From the NCBI GenBank assembly GCA_947652115.1, contig OX393571.1:601173-665172 (forward strand): a stretch of DNA of 64,000 nt. Reading direction: 5' to 3'. The number at the start of each line of letters is the position of its first letter. Positions within the stretch are counted from its first letter, which is position 1. The notes beneath the pieces are model-generated. The model was not told the origin of the DNA and did no database searches. It was given only the letters and a program-made list of their open reading frames with translations. This stretch comes from Blastomussa wellsi. Taxonomy: Eukaryota > Cnidaria > Anthozoa > Scleractinia > Plerogyridae. Below are positions 15,101-29,257 of the stretch, piece after piece. Made by a program: the position numbers and the translations under genes.

Positions 15101-15192
15101 AAGCAAGACCGGAGGAAAACAGAAACAAGACAGCAGGAAAATAGAAACAAGAATGCAGGAAAACAGAAACAAGACAGCAGGAAAATAGAAAC
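9105..15192. repeat. 9.1-kb higher-order satellite repeat, copy 2
   Basis: Second copy of the block at 1-6108, nearly identical apart from whole-monomer gains and losses and scattered substitutions. Most length differences are multiples of 22 bp, as expected from unequal exchange in register; the exception is a 2-bp change in a homopolymer A run near 11837. Confidence 0.85.
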
Positions 15193-18100
15193 AAGACGGG
15201 AGGAAAACAGAAACAAGACTGCAGGAAAACAGAAACAAGAAAGCAGGAAAACAGAAACAAGACAGGAGGAAAAAAGAAACAAGACGGCAGGAAAACAGAA
15301 ACAAGACAGCAGGAAAACAGAAACAAGACAGCAGGAAAACAGAAACAAGAAAGCAGGAAAACAGAAACAAGACGAGAGGAAAAAAGAAACAAGAATGCAG
15401 GAAAAAAGAAACAAGGCAGCAGTAAAGCAGAAAAAAAAGGGAGGAAAAAAGAAACAAGACGGAAGGAAAACGGAAGCAAGACCGGAGGAAAACAGAAACA
15501 AGACAGCAGGAAAACAGAAACAAGACAGCATGAAAACAAAAAGAAGACGGGAAGGAAACAGAAACAAGACGGCAGGAAAACAGAAACAAGACAGCAGGAA
15601 AACAGAAACAAGAAAGCAGGAAAACAGAAACAAGACAGCAGGAAAACAGAGACAAGACGTCAGGACAACAGAAACAAGACAGCAGGAAAACAGAAACAAG
15701 ACAGCAGGAAAACAGAAACAAGACAGCAGGAAAACAGAAACAAGACGGGAGGAAAAAAGAAAAAAGACAGCAGGAAAATAGAAACAAGAATGCAGGAAAA
15801 AGACAGCAGGAAAGCAGAAAAAAAAGGGAGGAAAAAAGAAAAAGGACAGCATGAAAACAGAAACAAGACGGCAGGAAAACAGAAACAAGACAGCAGGGAA
15901 ACAGAAACTAGACCGGAGAAAAACAGAAACAAGGCAGCAGGAAAACAGAAATAAGACGGGATGAAAACAGAAACAAGACATCAGGAAAAGAGAAACAAGA
16001 CAGCAGGAAAACAGAAACAAGACAGAAGGAAAACAGAAACTAGACGGGAGGAAAACAAAAACAAGACATCAGGAAAAGAGAAACAAGAAAGCAGGAAAAC
16101 AGAAATAAGACGGCAAGAAAACAGAAAGAAGACGGGAAGAAAACAGAAACAAGACAGCATGACAACAGAAACAAGACAGGAGGAAAACAGAAACAAGACG
16201 GGAGAAAAACAGAAAAAAGACAGCAGGCAAACAGAAACAAGACGGCAGGAAAACAGAAACAAGACGGGAGGAAAACAGAAACAAGACGGGAGGAAAACAG
16301 AAACAAGACAGCAGGGAAACAGAAACAAGACGGCAGGAAAACAGAAACAAGACGGGAGGAAAACAGAAACAAGACGGGAGGAAAACAGAAACAAGACGAC
16401 AGGAAAACAGCAACAAGACGGGAGGAAAACAGAAACAAGACAGCAGGAAAACAGAAACAAGACGACAGGAAAACAGAAACAAGACGGGAAAAAAAACAGA
16501 AACAAGACAGCAGGAAAACAGAAACAAGACAGCAGGAAAACAAAAACAAGACGGGAGGGAAACAGAAACTAGACGGGAGGAAATCAGAAACAAGACAGCA
16601 TTAAAACAGAAACAAGACAGCAGGAAAACAGAAACAAGACGGGAGGAAAACAGAAACAAGACATCAGGAAAACAGAAACAAGACGGCAGGAAAACAGAAA
16701 CAAGACAGCAGGAAAACAGAAACAAGACGGGAGGAAAACAGAAACAAGACAGCAGGAAAATAGAAACAAGAATGCAGGAAAACAGAAACAAGACAGCAGG
16801 AAAGCAGAAAAAAAAAGGCAGGAAAAAAGAAACAAGACGGGAGGATAACAGAAAGAAGACGGCAGGAAAACAGAAACAAGACAGCAGGAAAACAGAAACA
16901 AGACAGCAGGAAAACAGAAGCAAGACAGCAGGAAAACAGAAACAAGACAGCAGGAAAACAGAAACAAGACGGGAGGAAAACAGAAACAAGACAGCAGGAA
17001 AATAGAAACAAGAATGCAGGAAAACAGAAACAAGACAGCAGGAAAGCAGAAAAAAAAAAGGCAGGAAAAAAGAAACCAGACGGGAGGATAACAGAAAGAA
17101 GACGGCAGGAAAACAGAAACAAGACAGCAGGAAAACAGAAACAAGACGGGAGAAAAACAGAAACAAGACATCAGGAAAAGAGAAACAAGACAGCAGGAAA
17201 ACAGAAACAAGACAGAAGGAAAACAGAAACTAGACGGGAGGAAAACAGAAACAAGACATCAGGAAAAGAGAAACAAGACAGCAGGAAAACAGAAATAAGA
17301 CGGCAAGAAAACAGAAACAAGACGGGAAGAAAACAGAAACAAGACAGCATGAAAAAAGAAAAAAGACAGGAGGAAAACAGTAACAAGACTGGAGGAAAAA
17401 AGAAACAAGACAGCAGGAAAACAGAAACAAGACGGGAGGAAAACAGAAACAAGACGCGAGGAAAACAGAAACAAGACGGGAGGAAAACAGAAACAAGACA
17501 GCAGGAAAACAGAAACAAGACAGCATGAAAACAAAAACAAGACGGAAAGGAAACAGAAACTAGACGGGAGGAAATCAGAAAAAAAAAGCAGGAAAACAAA
17601 AACAAGACAGCAGGAAAACAGAAACAAGACGGGAGGAAAACAGAAACAAGACTGCAGGAAAACAGAAACAAGAAAGCAGGAAAACAGAAACAAGACAGGA
17701 GGAAAAAAGAAACAAGACGGCAGGAAAACAGAAACAAGACAGCAGGAAAACAGAAACAAGACAGCAGGAAAACAGAAACAAGAAAGCAGGAAAACAGAAA
17801 CAAGACGGGAGGAAAAAAGAAACAAGAATGCAGGAAAAAAGAAACAAGGCAGCAGTAAAGCAGAAAAAAAAGGGAGGAAAAAAGAAACAAGACGGGAGGA
17901 TAACAGAAACAAGACGCGAGGAAAACAGAAAAAAGACAGCATGAAAACAGAAACAAGACGGCAGGAAAACGGAAGCAAGACGGCAGGAAAACGGAAGCGA
18001 GACTGGAGGAAAACGGAAAACAGAAAAACGAAAGCAGGAAAACAGAAACAAGACATCAGGAAAAGAGAAACAAGATAGCAGGAAAACAGAAATAAGACGG

Positions 18101-18912
18101 CAAGAAAACAGAAACAAGACGGGAAGAAAACAGAAAAAAGACAGCATGAAAAAAGAAAAAAGACAGGAGGAAAACAGAAACAAGACGGGAGGAAAACATA
18201 AAGAAGACAGCAGGAAAACAGAAACAAGACGGGAGGAAAACACAAACAAGACGCGAGGAAAACAGAAACAAGACGGGAGGAAAACAGAAACAAGACAGCA
18301 GGAAAACAGAAAAAGGACGGAAGGAAAACGGAAGCAAGACCGGAGGAAAACAGAAACAAGACAGCAGGAAAACAGAAACAAGACAGCATGAAAACAAAAA
18401 GAAGACGGGAAGGAAACAGAAACAAGACGGCAGGAAAATAGAAACAAGACAGCAGGAAAACAGAAACGAGAAAGCAGGAAAACAGAAACAAGACAGCAGG
18501 AAAACAGAGACAAGACGTCAGGACAACAGAAACAAGACAGCAGGAAAACAGAAACAAGACAGCAGGAAAACAGAAACAAGACAGCAGGAAAACAGAAACA
18601 AGACGGGAGGAAAAAAGAAAAAAGACAGCAGGAAAATAGAAACAAGAATGCAGGAAAAAGACAGCAGGAAAGCAGAAAAAAAAGGGAGGAAAAAAGAAAA
18701 AGGACAGCATGAAAACAGAAACAAGACGGCAGGAAAACAGAAACAAGACAGCAGGGAAACAGAAACAAGACCGGAGAAAAACAGAAACAAGGCAGCAGGA
18801 AAACAGAAATAAGACGGGATGAAAACAGAAACAAGACATCAGGAAAAGAGAAACAAGACAGCAGGAAAACAGAAACAAGACAGAAGTAAAACAGAAACTA
18901 GACGGGAGGAAA

Positions 18913-19220
18913 ACAAAAACAAGACATCAGGAAAAGAGAAACAAGAAAGCAGGAAAACAGAAATAAGACGGCAAGAAAACAGAAAGAAGACGGGAAGAAA
19001 ACAGAAACAAGACAGCATGACAACAGAAACAAGACAGGAGGAAAACAGAAACAAGACGGGAGAAAAACAAAAACAAGACATCAGGAAAAGAGAAACAAGA
19101 AAGCAGGAAAACAGAAATAAGACGGCAAGAAAACAGAAAGAAGACGGGAAGAAAACAGAAACAAGACAGCATGACAACAGAAACTAGACGGGAGGAAATC
19201 AGAAACAAGACAGCATTAAA
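18913..19220. repeat. 154-bp (seven-monomer) tandem duplication within the satellite
   Basis: A run beginning ACAAAAACAAGACATC at 18913 restarts at 19067, offset 154 bp, which is seven 22-bp monomers. The string includes distinctive variants (GAAATAAGACGGC, GAAAGAAGACGGG and an AGCATGACAACAG monomer), so the match is specific. The right boundary is approximate. Confidence 0.7.
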
Positions 19221-22200
19221 ACAGAAACAAGACAGCAGGAAAACAGAAAAAAGACGGGAGGAAAACAGAAACAAGACATCAGGAAAACAGAAACAAGACG
19301 GCAGGAAAACAGAAACAAGACAGCAGGAAAACAGAAACAAGACGGGAGGAAAACAGAAACAAGACAGCAGGAAAATAGAAACAAGAATGCAGGAAAACAG
19401 AAACAAGACAGCAGGAAAGCAGAAAAAAAAAGGCAGGAAAAAAGAAACAAGACGGGAGGATAACAGAAAGAAGACGGCAGGAAAACAGAAACAAGACAGC
19501 AGGAAAACAGAAACAAGACAGCAGGAAAACAGAAGCAAGACAGCAGGAAAACAGAAACAAGACAGAAGGAAAACAGAAACTAGACGGGAGGAAAACAGAA
19601 ACAAGACATCAGGAAAAGAGAAACAAGACAGCAGGAAAACAGAAATAAGACAGAAGGAAAACAGAAACAAGACGGGAGAAAAACAGAAACAAGACATCAG
19701 GAAAAGAGAAACAAGACAGCACGAAAACAGAAACAAGACAGAAGGAAAACAGAAACTAGACGGGAGGAAAACAGAAACAAGACATCAGGAAAAGAGAAAC
19801 AAGACAGCAGGAAAACAGAAATAAGACGGCAAGAAAACAGAAACAAGACGGGAAGAAAACAGAAACAAGACAGCATGAAAAAAGAAAAAAGACAGGAGGA
19901 AAACAGAAACAAGACGGGAGGAAAACAGAAACAAGACAGCAGGAAAACAGAAACAAGACGGGAGGAAAAAAGAAACAAGACGGGAGGAAAACAGAAACAA
20001 GACAGCAGGAAAACAGAAACAAGACAGCATGAAAACAAAAACAAGACGGAAAGGAAACAGAAACTAGACGAGAGGAAATCAGAAAAAAGAAAGCAGGAAA
20101 ACAAAAACAAGACAGCAGGAAAACAGAAACAAGACGGGAGGAAAACAGAAACAAGACTGCAGGAAAACAGAAACAAGAAAGCAGGAAAACAGAAACAAGA
20201 CAGGAGGAAAAAAGAAACAAGACGGCAGGAAAACAGAAACAAGACAGCAGGAAAACAGAAACAAGACAGCAGGAAAACAGAAACAAGAAAGCAGGAAAAC
20301 AGAAACAAGACGGGAAGAAAAAAGAAACAAGAATGCAGGAAAAAAGAAACAAGGCAGCAGTAAAGCAGAAAAAAAAGGGAGGAAAAAAGAAACAAGACGG
20401 GAGGATAACAGAAACAAGACGCGAGGAAAACAGAAAAATAACGGGAGGAAAACAGAAACAAGACAGCAGGAAAACAGAAACAAGACGGCAGGAAAACGGA
20501 AGCAAGACTGGAGGAAAACGGAAAACAGAAAAACGAAAGCAGGAAAACAGAAACAAGACATCAGGAAAAGAGAAACAAGACAGCAGGAAAACAGAAATAA
20601 GACGGCAAGAAAACAGAAACAAGACGGGAAGAAAACAGAAAAAAGACAGCATGAAAAAAGAAAAAAGACAGGAGGAAAACAGAAACAAGACGGGAGGAAA
20701 ACAGAAAGAAGACAGCAGGAAAACAGAAACAAGACGGGAGGAAAACAGAAACAAGACGCGAGGAAAACAGAAACAAGACGGGAGGAAAACAGAAACAAGA
20801 CAGCAGAAAAACAGAAACAAGACGGAAGGAAAACGGAAGCAAGACCGGAGGAAAACAGAAACAAGACAGCAGGAAAACAGAAACAAGACGGGAGGAAAAC
20901 AGAAACAAGACAGCAGGAAAATAGAAAAAAGAATGCAGGAAAACAGAAACAAGACAGCAGGAAAGCAGAAAAAAAAAGGCAGGAAAAAAGAAACAAGACG
21001 GGAGGATAACAGAAAGAAGACGGCAGGAAAACAGAAACAAGACAGCAGGAAAACAGAAACAAGACAGCAGGAAAACAGAAGCAAGACAGCAGGAAAACAG
21101 AAACAAGACAGCAGGAAAACAGAAACAAGACGGGAGGAAAACAGAAACAAGACAGCAGGAAAATAGAAACAAGAATGCAGGAAAACAGAAACAAGACAGC
21201 AGGAAAGCAGAAAAAAAAAGGCAGGAAAAAAGAAACCAGACGGGAGGATAACAGAAAGAAGACGGCAGGAAAACAGAAACAAGGCAGCAGGAAAACAGAA
21301 ACAAGACGGGAGAAAAACAGAAACAAGACATCAGGAAAAGAGAAACAAGACAGCACGAAAACAGAAACAAGACAGAAGGAAAACAGAAACTAGACGGGAG
21401 GAAAACAGAAACAAGACATCAGGAAAAGAGAAACAAGACAGCAGGAAAACAGAAATAAGACGGCAAGAAAACAGAAACAAGACGGGAAGAAAACAGAAAC
21501 AAGACAGCATGAAAAAAGAAAAAAGACAGGAGGAAAACAGAAACAAGACGGGAGGAAAACAGAAACAAGACAGCAGGAAAACAGAAACAAGACGGGAGGA
21601 AAACAGAAACAAGACGCGAGGAAAACAGAAACAAGACGGGAGGAAAACAGAAACAAGACAGCAGGAAAACAGAAACAAGACAGCATGAAAACAAAAACAA
21701 GACGGAAAGGAAACAGAAACTAGACGGGAGGAAATCAGAAAAAAAAAGCAGGAAAACAAAAACAAGACAGCAGGAAAACAGAAAACAGACGGGAGGAAAA
21801 CAGAAACAAGACTGCAGGAAAACAGAAACAAGAAAGCAGGAAAACAGAAACAAGACAGGAGGAAAAAAGAAACAAGACGGCAGGAAAACAGAAACAAGAC
21901 AGCAGGAAAACAGAAACAAGACAGCAGGAAAACAGAAACAAGACAGCAGGAAAACAGAAACAAGACAGCATGAAAACAAAAACAAGACGGAAAGGAAACA
22001 GAAACTAGACGGGAGGAAATCAGAAAAAAGAAAGCAGGAAAACAAAAACAAGACAGCAGGAAAACAGAAACAAGACGGGAGGAAAACAGAAACAAGACTG
22101 CAGGAAAACAGAAACAAGAAAGCAGGAAAACAGAAACAAGACAGGAGGAAAAAAGAAACAAGACGGCAGGAAAACAGAAACAAGACAGCAGGAAAACAGA

Positions 22201-25200
22201 AACAAGACAGCAGGAAAACAGAAACAAGAAAGCAGGAAAACAGAAACAAGACGGGAGGAAAAAAGAAACAAGAATGCAGGAAAAAAGAAACAAGGCAGCA
22301 GTAAAGCAGAAAAAAAAGGGAGGAAAAAAGAAACAAGACGGGAGGATAAAAGAAACAAGACGGGAGGAAAACAGAAACAAGACGCGAGGAAAACAGAAAC
22401 AAGACGGGAGGAAAACAGAAACAAGACAGCAGGAAAACAGAAACAAGAATGCAGGAAAACAGAAACAAGACGGAAGGAAAACGGAAGCAAGACCGGAGGA
22501 AAACAGAAACAAGACAGCAGGAAAACAGAAACCAGACGGGAGGAAAACAGAAACAAGACAGCAGGAAAATAGAAAGAAGAATGCAGGAAAACAGAAACAA
22601 GACAGCAGGAAAGCAGAAAAAAAAAAGGCAGGAAAAAAGAAACGAGAAGGGAGGATAACAGAAAGAAGACGGCAGGAAAACAGAAACAAGACAGCAGGAA
22701 AACAGAAACAAGACAGCAGGAAAACAGAAGCAAGACAGCAGAAAAACAGAAACAAGACAGCAGGAAAACAGAAACAAGACGGGAGGAAAACAGAAACAAG
22801 ACAGCAGGAAAATAGAAACAAGAATGCAGGAAAACAGAAACAAGACAGCAGGAAAGCAGAAAAGAAAAGGCAGGAAAAAAGAAACCAGACGGGAGGATAA
22901 CAGAAAGAAGACGGCAGGAAAACAGAAACAAGACAGCAGGAAAACAGAAACAAGACGGGAGAAAAACAGAAACAAGACATCAGGAAAAGAGAAACAAGAC
23001 AGCAGGAAAAGAGAAACAAGACAGCAGGAAAACAGAAATAAGACGGCAAGAAAACAGAAACAAGACGGGAAGAAAACAGAAACAAGACAGGAGGAAAAAA
23101 GAAACAAGACGGCAGGAAAACAGAAACAAGACAGCAGGAAAACAGAAACAAGACAGCAGGAAAACAGAAACAAGAAAGCAGGAAAACAGAAACAAGACAG
23201 CAGGAAAACAGAAATAAGACGGCAAGAAAACAGAAACAAGACGGGAAGAAAACAGAAACAAGACAGGAGGAAAAAAGAAACAAGACGGCAGGAAAACAGA
23301 AACAAGACAGCAGGAAAACAGAAACAAGACAGCAGGAAAACAGAAACAAGAAAGCAGGAAAACAGAAACAAGACGGGAGGAAAAAAGAAACAAGAATGCA
23401 GGAAAAAAGAAACAAGGCAGCAGTAAAGCAGATAAAAAAGGGAGGAAAAAAGAAACAAGACGGGAGGATAACAGAAACAAGACGCGAGGAAAACAGAAAA
23501 ATAACGGGAGGAAAACAGAAACAAGACAGCAGGAAAACAGAAACAAGACGGCAGGAAAACGGAAGCAAGACTGGAGGAAAACGGAAAACAGAAAAACGAA
23601 AGCAGGAAAACAGAAACAAGACATCAGGAAAAGAGAAACAAGACAGCAGGAAAACAGAAATAAGACGGCAAGAAAACAGAAACAAGACGGGAAGAAAACA
23701 GAAAAAAGACAGCATGAAAAAAGAAAAAAGACAGGAGGAAAACAGAAACAAGACGGGAGGAAAACAGAAAGAAGACAGCAGGAAAACAGAAACAAGACGG
23801 GAGGAAAACAGAAACAAGACGCGAGGAAAACAGAAACAAGACGGGAGGAAAACAGAAACAAGACAGCAGGAAAACAGAAACAAGACGGAAGGAAAACGGA
23901 AGCAAGACCGGAGGAAAACAGAAACAAGACAGCAGGAAAACAGAAACAAGACGGGAGGAAAACAGAAACAAGACAGCAGGAAAATAGAAACAAGAATGCA
24001 GGAAAACAGAAACAAGACAGCAGGAAAGCAGAAAAAAAAAGGCAGGAAAAAAGAAACAAGACGGGAGGATAACAGAAAGAAGACGGCAGGAAAACAGAAA
24101 CAAGACAGCAGGAAAACAGAAACAAGACAGCAGGAAAACAGAAGCAAGACAGCAGGAAAACAGAAACAAGACAGCAGGAAAACAGAAACAAGACGGGAGG
24201 AAAACAGAAACAAGACAGCAGGAAAACAGAAACAAGACGGGAGGAAAACAGAAACAAGACAGCAGGAAAATAGAAACAAGAATGCAGGAAAACAGAAACA
24301 AGACAGCAGGAAAGCAGAAAAAAAAAGGCAGGAAAAAAGAAACCAGACGGGAGGATAACAGAAAGAAGACGGTAGGAAAACAGAAACAAGACAGCAGGAA
24401 AACAGAAACAAGACGGGAGAAAAACAGAAACAAGACATCAGGAAAAGAGAAACAAGACAGCAGGAAAACAGAAACAAGACAGAAGGAAAACAGAAACTAG
24501 ACGGGGGGAAAACAGAAACAAGACATCAGGAAAAGAGAAACAAGACAGCAGGAAAACAGAAATAAGACGGCAAGAAAACAGAAACAAGACGGGAAGAAAA
24601 CAGAAACAAGACAGCATGAAAAAAGAAAAAAGACAGGAGGAAAACAGAAACAAGACGGGAGGAAAACAGAAACAAGACAGCAGGAAAACAGAAACAAGAC
24701 GGGAGGAAAACAGAAACAAGACAGCAGGAAAACAGAAACAAGACAGCAGGAAAATAGAAACAAGAATGCAGGAAAACAGAAACAAGACAGCAGGAAAGCA
24801 GAAAAAAAAAGGCAGGAAAAAAGAAACAAGACGGGAGGATAACAGAAAGAAGACGGCAGGAAAACAGAAACAAGACAGCAGGAAAACAGAAACAAGACAG
24901 CAGGAAAACAGAAGCAAGACAGCAGGAAAACAGAAACAAGACAGCAGGAAAACAGAAACAAGACGGGAGGAAAACAGAAACAAGACAGCAGGAAAATAAA
25001 AACAAGAATGCAGGAAAACAGAAACAAGACAGCAGGAAAGCAGAAAAAAAAAAAGGCAGGAAAAAAGAAACCAGACGGGAGGATAACAGAAAGAAGACGG
25101 CAGGAAAACAGAAACAAGACAGCAGGAAAACAGAAACAAGACGGGAGAAAAACAGAAACAAGACATCAGGAAAAGAGAAACAAGACAGCAGGAAAACAGA

Positions 25201-28200
25201 AACAAGACAGAAGGAAAACAGAAACTAGACGGGAGGAAAACAGAAACAAGACATCAGGAAAAGAGAAACAAGACAGCAGGAAAACAGAAATAAGACGGCA
25301 AGAAAACAGAAACAAGACGGGAAGAAAACAGAAACAAGACAGCATGAAAAAAGAAAAAAGACAGGAGGAAAACAGAAACAAGACGGGAGGAAAACAGAAA
25401 CAAGACAGCAGGAAAACAGAAACAAGACGGGAGGAAAACAGAAACAAGACAGCAGGAAAACAGAAACAAGACGCGAGGAAAACAGAAACAAGACGGGAGG
25501 AAAACAGAAACAAGACAGCAGGAAAACAGAAACAAGACAGCATGAAAACAAAAACAAGACGGAAAGGAAACAGAAACTAGACGGGAGGAAATCAGAAAAA
25601 AAAAGCAGGAAAACAAAAACAAGACAGCAGGAAAACAGAAACAAGACGGGAGGAAAACAGAAACAAGACTGCAGGAAAACAGAAACAAGAAAGCAGGAAA
25701 ACAGAAACAAGACAGGAGGAAAAAAGAAACAAGACGGCAGGAAAACAGAAACAAGACAGCAGGAAAACAGAAACAAGACAGCAGGAAAACAGAAACAAGA
25801 CAGCAGGAAAACAGAAACAAGACAGCATGAAAACAAAAACAAGACGGAAAGGAAACAGAAACTAGACGGGAGGAAATCAGAAAAAAGAAAGCAGGAAAAC
25901 AAAAACAAGACAGCAGGAAAACAGAAACAAGACGGGAGGAAAACAGAAACAAGACTGCAGGAAAACAGAAACAAGAAAGCAGGAAAACAGAAACAAGACG
26001 GGAGGAAAAAAGAAACAAGACGGCAAAAAAACAGAAACAAGACAGCAGGAAAACAGAAACAAGACAGCAGGAAAACAGAAACAAGAAAGCAGGAAAACAG
26101 AAACAAGACGGGAGGAAAAAAGAAACAAGAATGCAGGAAAAAAGAAACAAGGCAGCAGTAAAGCAGAAAAAAAAGGGAGGAAAAAAGAAACAAGACGGGA
26201 GGATAACAGAAACAAGACGCGAGGAAAACAGAAAAATAACGGGAGGAAAACAGAAACAAGACAGCAGGAAAACAGAAACAAGACGGCAGGAAAACGGAAG
26301 AAGGCTGGAGGAAAACGGAAAACAGAAAAACGAAAGCAGGAAAACAGAAACAAGACATCAGGAAAAGAGAAACAAGACAGCAGGAAAACAGAAATAAGAC
26401 GGCAAGAAAACAGAAACAAGACGGGAAGAAAACAGAAAAAAGACAGCATGAAAAAAGAAAAAAGACAGCAGGAAAACAGAAACAAGACGGGAGGAAAACA
26501 GAAACAAGACGCGAGGAAAACAGAAACAAGACGGGAGGAAAACAGAAACAAGACAGCAGGAAAACAGAAACAAGAATGCAGGAAAACAGAAACAAGACGG
26601 AAGGAAAACGGAAGCATGACCGGAGGAAAACAGAAACAAGACAGCAGGAAAACAGAAACAAGACGGGAGGAAAACAGAAACAAGACAGCAGGAAAATAGA
26701 AACAAGAATGCAGGAAAACAGAAACAAGACAGCAGGAAAGCAGAAAAAAAAAGGCAGGAAAAAAGAAACAAGACGGGAGGATAACAGAAAGAAGACGGCA
26801 GGAAAACAGAAACAAGACAGCAGGAAAACAGAAACAAGACAGCAGGAAAACAGAAGCAAGACAGCAGAAAAACAGAAACAAGACAGCAGGAAAACAGAAA
26901 CAAGACGGGAGGAAAACAGAAACAAGACAGCAGGAAAATAGAAACAAGAATGCAGGAAAACAGAAACAAGACAGCAGGAAAGCAGAAAAAAAAAGGCAGG
27001 AAAAAAGAAACCAGACGGGAGGATAACAGAAAGAAGACGGCAGGAAAACAGAAACAAGACAGCAGGAAAACAGAAACAAGACGGGAGAAAAACAGAAACA
27101 AGACATCAGGAAAAGAGAAACTAGACAGCAGGAAAACAGAAACAAGACAGAAGGAAAACAGAAACTAGACGGGAGGAAAACAGAAACAAGACATCAGGAA
27201 AAGAGAAACAAGACGGCAAGAAAACAGAAACAAGACGGGAAGAAAACAGAAACAAGACAGCATGAAAAAAGAAAAAAGACAGGAGGAAAACAGAAACAAG
27301 ACGGGAGGAAAACAGAAACAAGACAGCAGGAAAACAGAAACAAGACGGGAGGAAAACAGAAACAAGACGCGAGGAAAACAGAAACAAGACGGGAGGAAAA
27401 CAGAAACAAGACAGCAGGAAAACAGAAACAAGACAGCATGAAAACAAAAACAAGACGGAAAGGAAACAGAAACTAGACGGGAGGAAATCAGAAAAAAAAA
27501 GCAGGAAAACAAAAACAAGACAGCAGGAAAACAGAAACAAGACGGGAGGAAAACAGAAACAAGACTGCAGGAAAACAGAAACAAGAAAGCAGGAAAACAG
27601 AAACAAGACAGGAGGAAAAAAGAAACAAGACGGCAGGAAAACAGAAACAAGACAGCAGGAAAACAGAAACAAGACAGCAGGAAAACAGAAACAAGAAAGC
27701 AGTAAAACAGAAACAAGACAAGAGGAAAAAAGAAACAAGAATGCAGGAAAAAAGAAACAAGGCAGCAGTAAAGCAGAAAAAAAAGGGAGGAAAAAAGAAA
27801 CAAGACGGGAGGATAACAGAAACAAGACGCGAGGAAAACAGAAAAAAGACGGGAGGAAAACAGAAACAAGACAGCAGGAAAACAGAAACAAGACGGCAGG
27901 AAAACGGAAGCAAGACTGGAGGAAAACGGAAAACAGAAAAACGAAAGCAGGAAAACAGAAACAAGACATCAGGAAAAGAGAAACTAGATAGCAGGAAAAC
28001 AGAAATAAGACGGCAAGAAAACAGAAACAAGACGGGAAGAAAACAGAAAAAAGACAGCATGAAAAAAGAAAAAAGACAGGAGGAAAACAGAAACAAGACG
28101 GGAGGAAAACAGAAAGAAGACAGCAGGAAAACAGAAACAAGACGGGAGGAAAACAGAAACAAGACGCGAGGAAAACAGAAACAAGACGGGAGGAAAACAG

Positions 28201-29257
28201 AAACAAGACAGCAGGAAAACAGAAACAAGACGGAAGGAAAACGGAAGCAAGACCGGAGGAAAACAGAAACAAGACAGCAGGAAAACAGAAACAAGACAGC
28301 ATGAAAACAAAAACAAGACGGGAAGGAAACAGAAACAAGACGGCAGAAAAACAGAAACAAGACAGCAGGAAAACAGAAACAAGAAAGCAGGAAAACAGAA
28401 ACAAGACAGCAGGAAAACAGAGACAAGACGTCAGGACAACAGAAACAAGACAGCAGGAAAACAGAAACAAGACAGCAGGAAAACAGAAACAAGACAGCAG
28501 GAAAACAGAAACAAGACGGGAGGAAAAAAGAAACAAGACAGCAGGAAAATAGAAACAAGAATGCAGGAAAAAGACAGCAGGAAAGCAGAAAAAAAAGGGA
28601 GGAAAAAAGAAAAAGGACAGCATGAAAACAGAAACAAGACGGCAGGAAAACAGAAACAAGACAGCAGGGAAACAGAAACAAGACCGGAGAAAAACAGAAA
28701 CAAGGCAGCAGGAAAACATAAATAAGACGGGATGAAAACAGAAACAAGACATCAGGAAAAGAGAAACAAGACAGCATGAAAACAGAAACAAGACAGCATG
28801 AAAACAGAAACAAGACGGGAAAAAAACAGAAACAAGACAGCAGGAAAACAGAAACAAGACAGCAGAAAAACAAAAACAAGACGGGAGGGAAACAGAAACT
28901 AGACGGGAGGAAATCAGAAACAAGACAGCAGCAAAACAGAAACAAGACAGCAGGAAAACAGAAACAAGACAGCAGGAAAACAGAGACAAGACGTCAGGAC
29001 AACAGAAACAAGACGGCAGGGAAACAGAAACAAGACAGCAGGAAAACAGAAACAAGACGGGAGGAAAACAGAAACAAGACAGCAGGAAAATAGAAACAAG
29101 AATGCAGGAAAACAGAAACAAGACAGCAGGAAAGCAGAAAAAAAAAGGCAGGAAAAAAGAAACAAGACGGGAGGATAACAGAAAGAAGACGGCAGGAAAA
29201 AAGAAACGAGACAGCAGGAAAACAGAAACAAGACGGGAGAAAAACAGAAACAAGACA

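Noticed and set aside
21331..24477. A 1,048-codon open frame on the - strand, and many others of 200-700 codons in the satellite.
   Set aside because: They follow from the absence of T on the + strand. The peptide is a repeat of the 22-bp unit, equally long frames overlap on both strands, and recent indels shift frame without effect.
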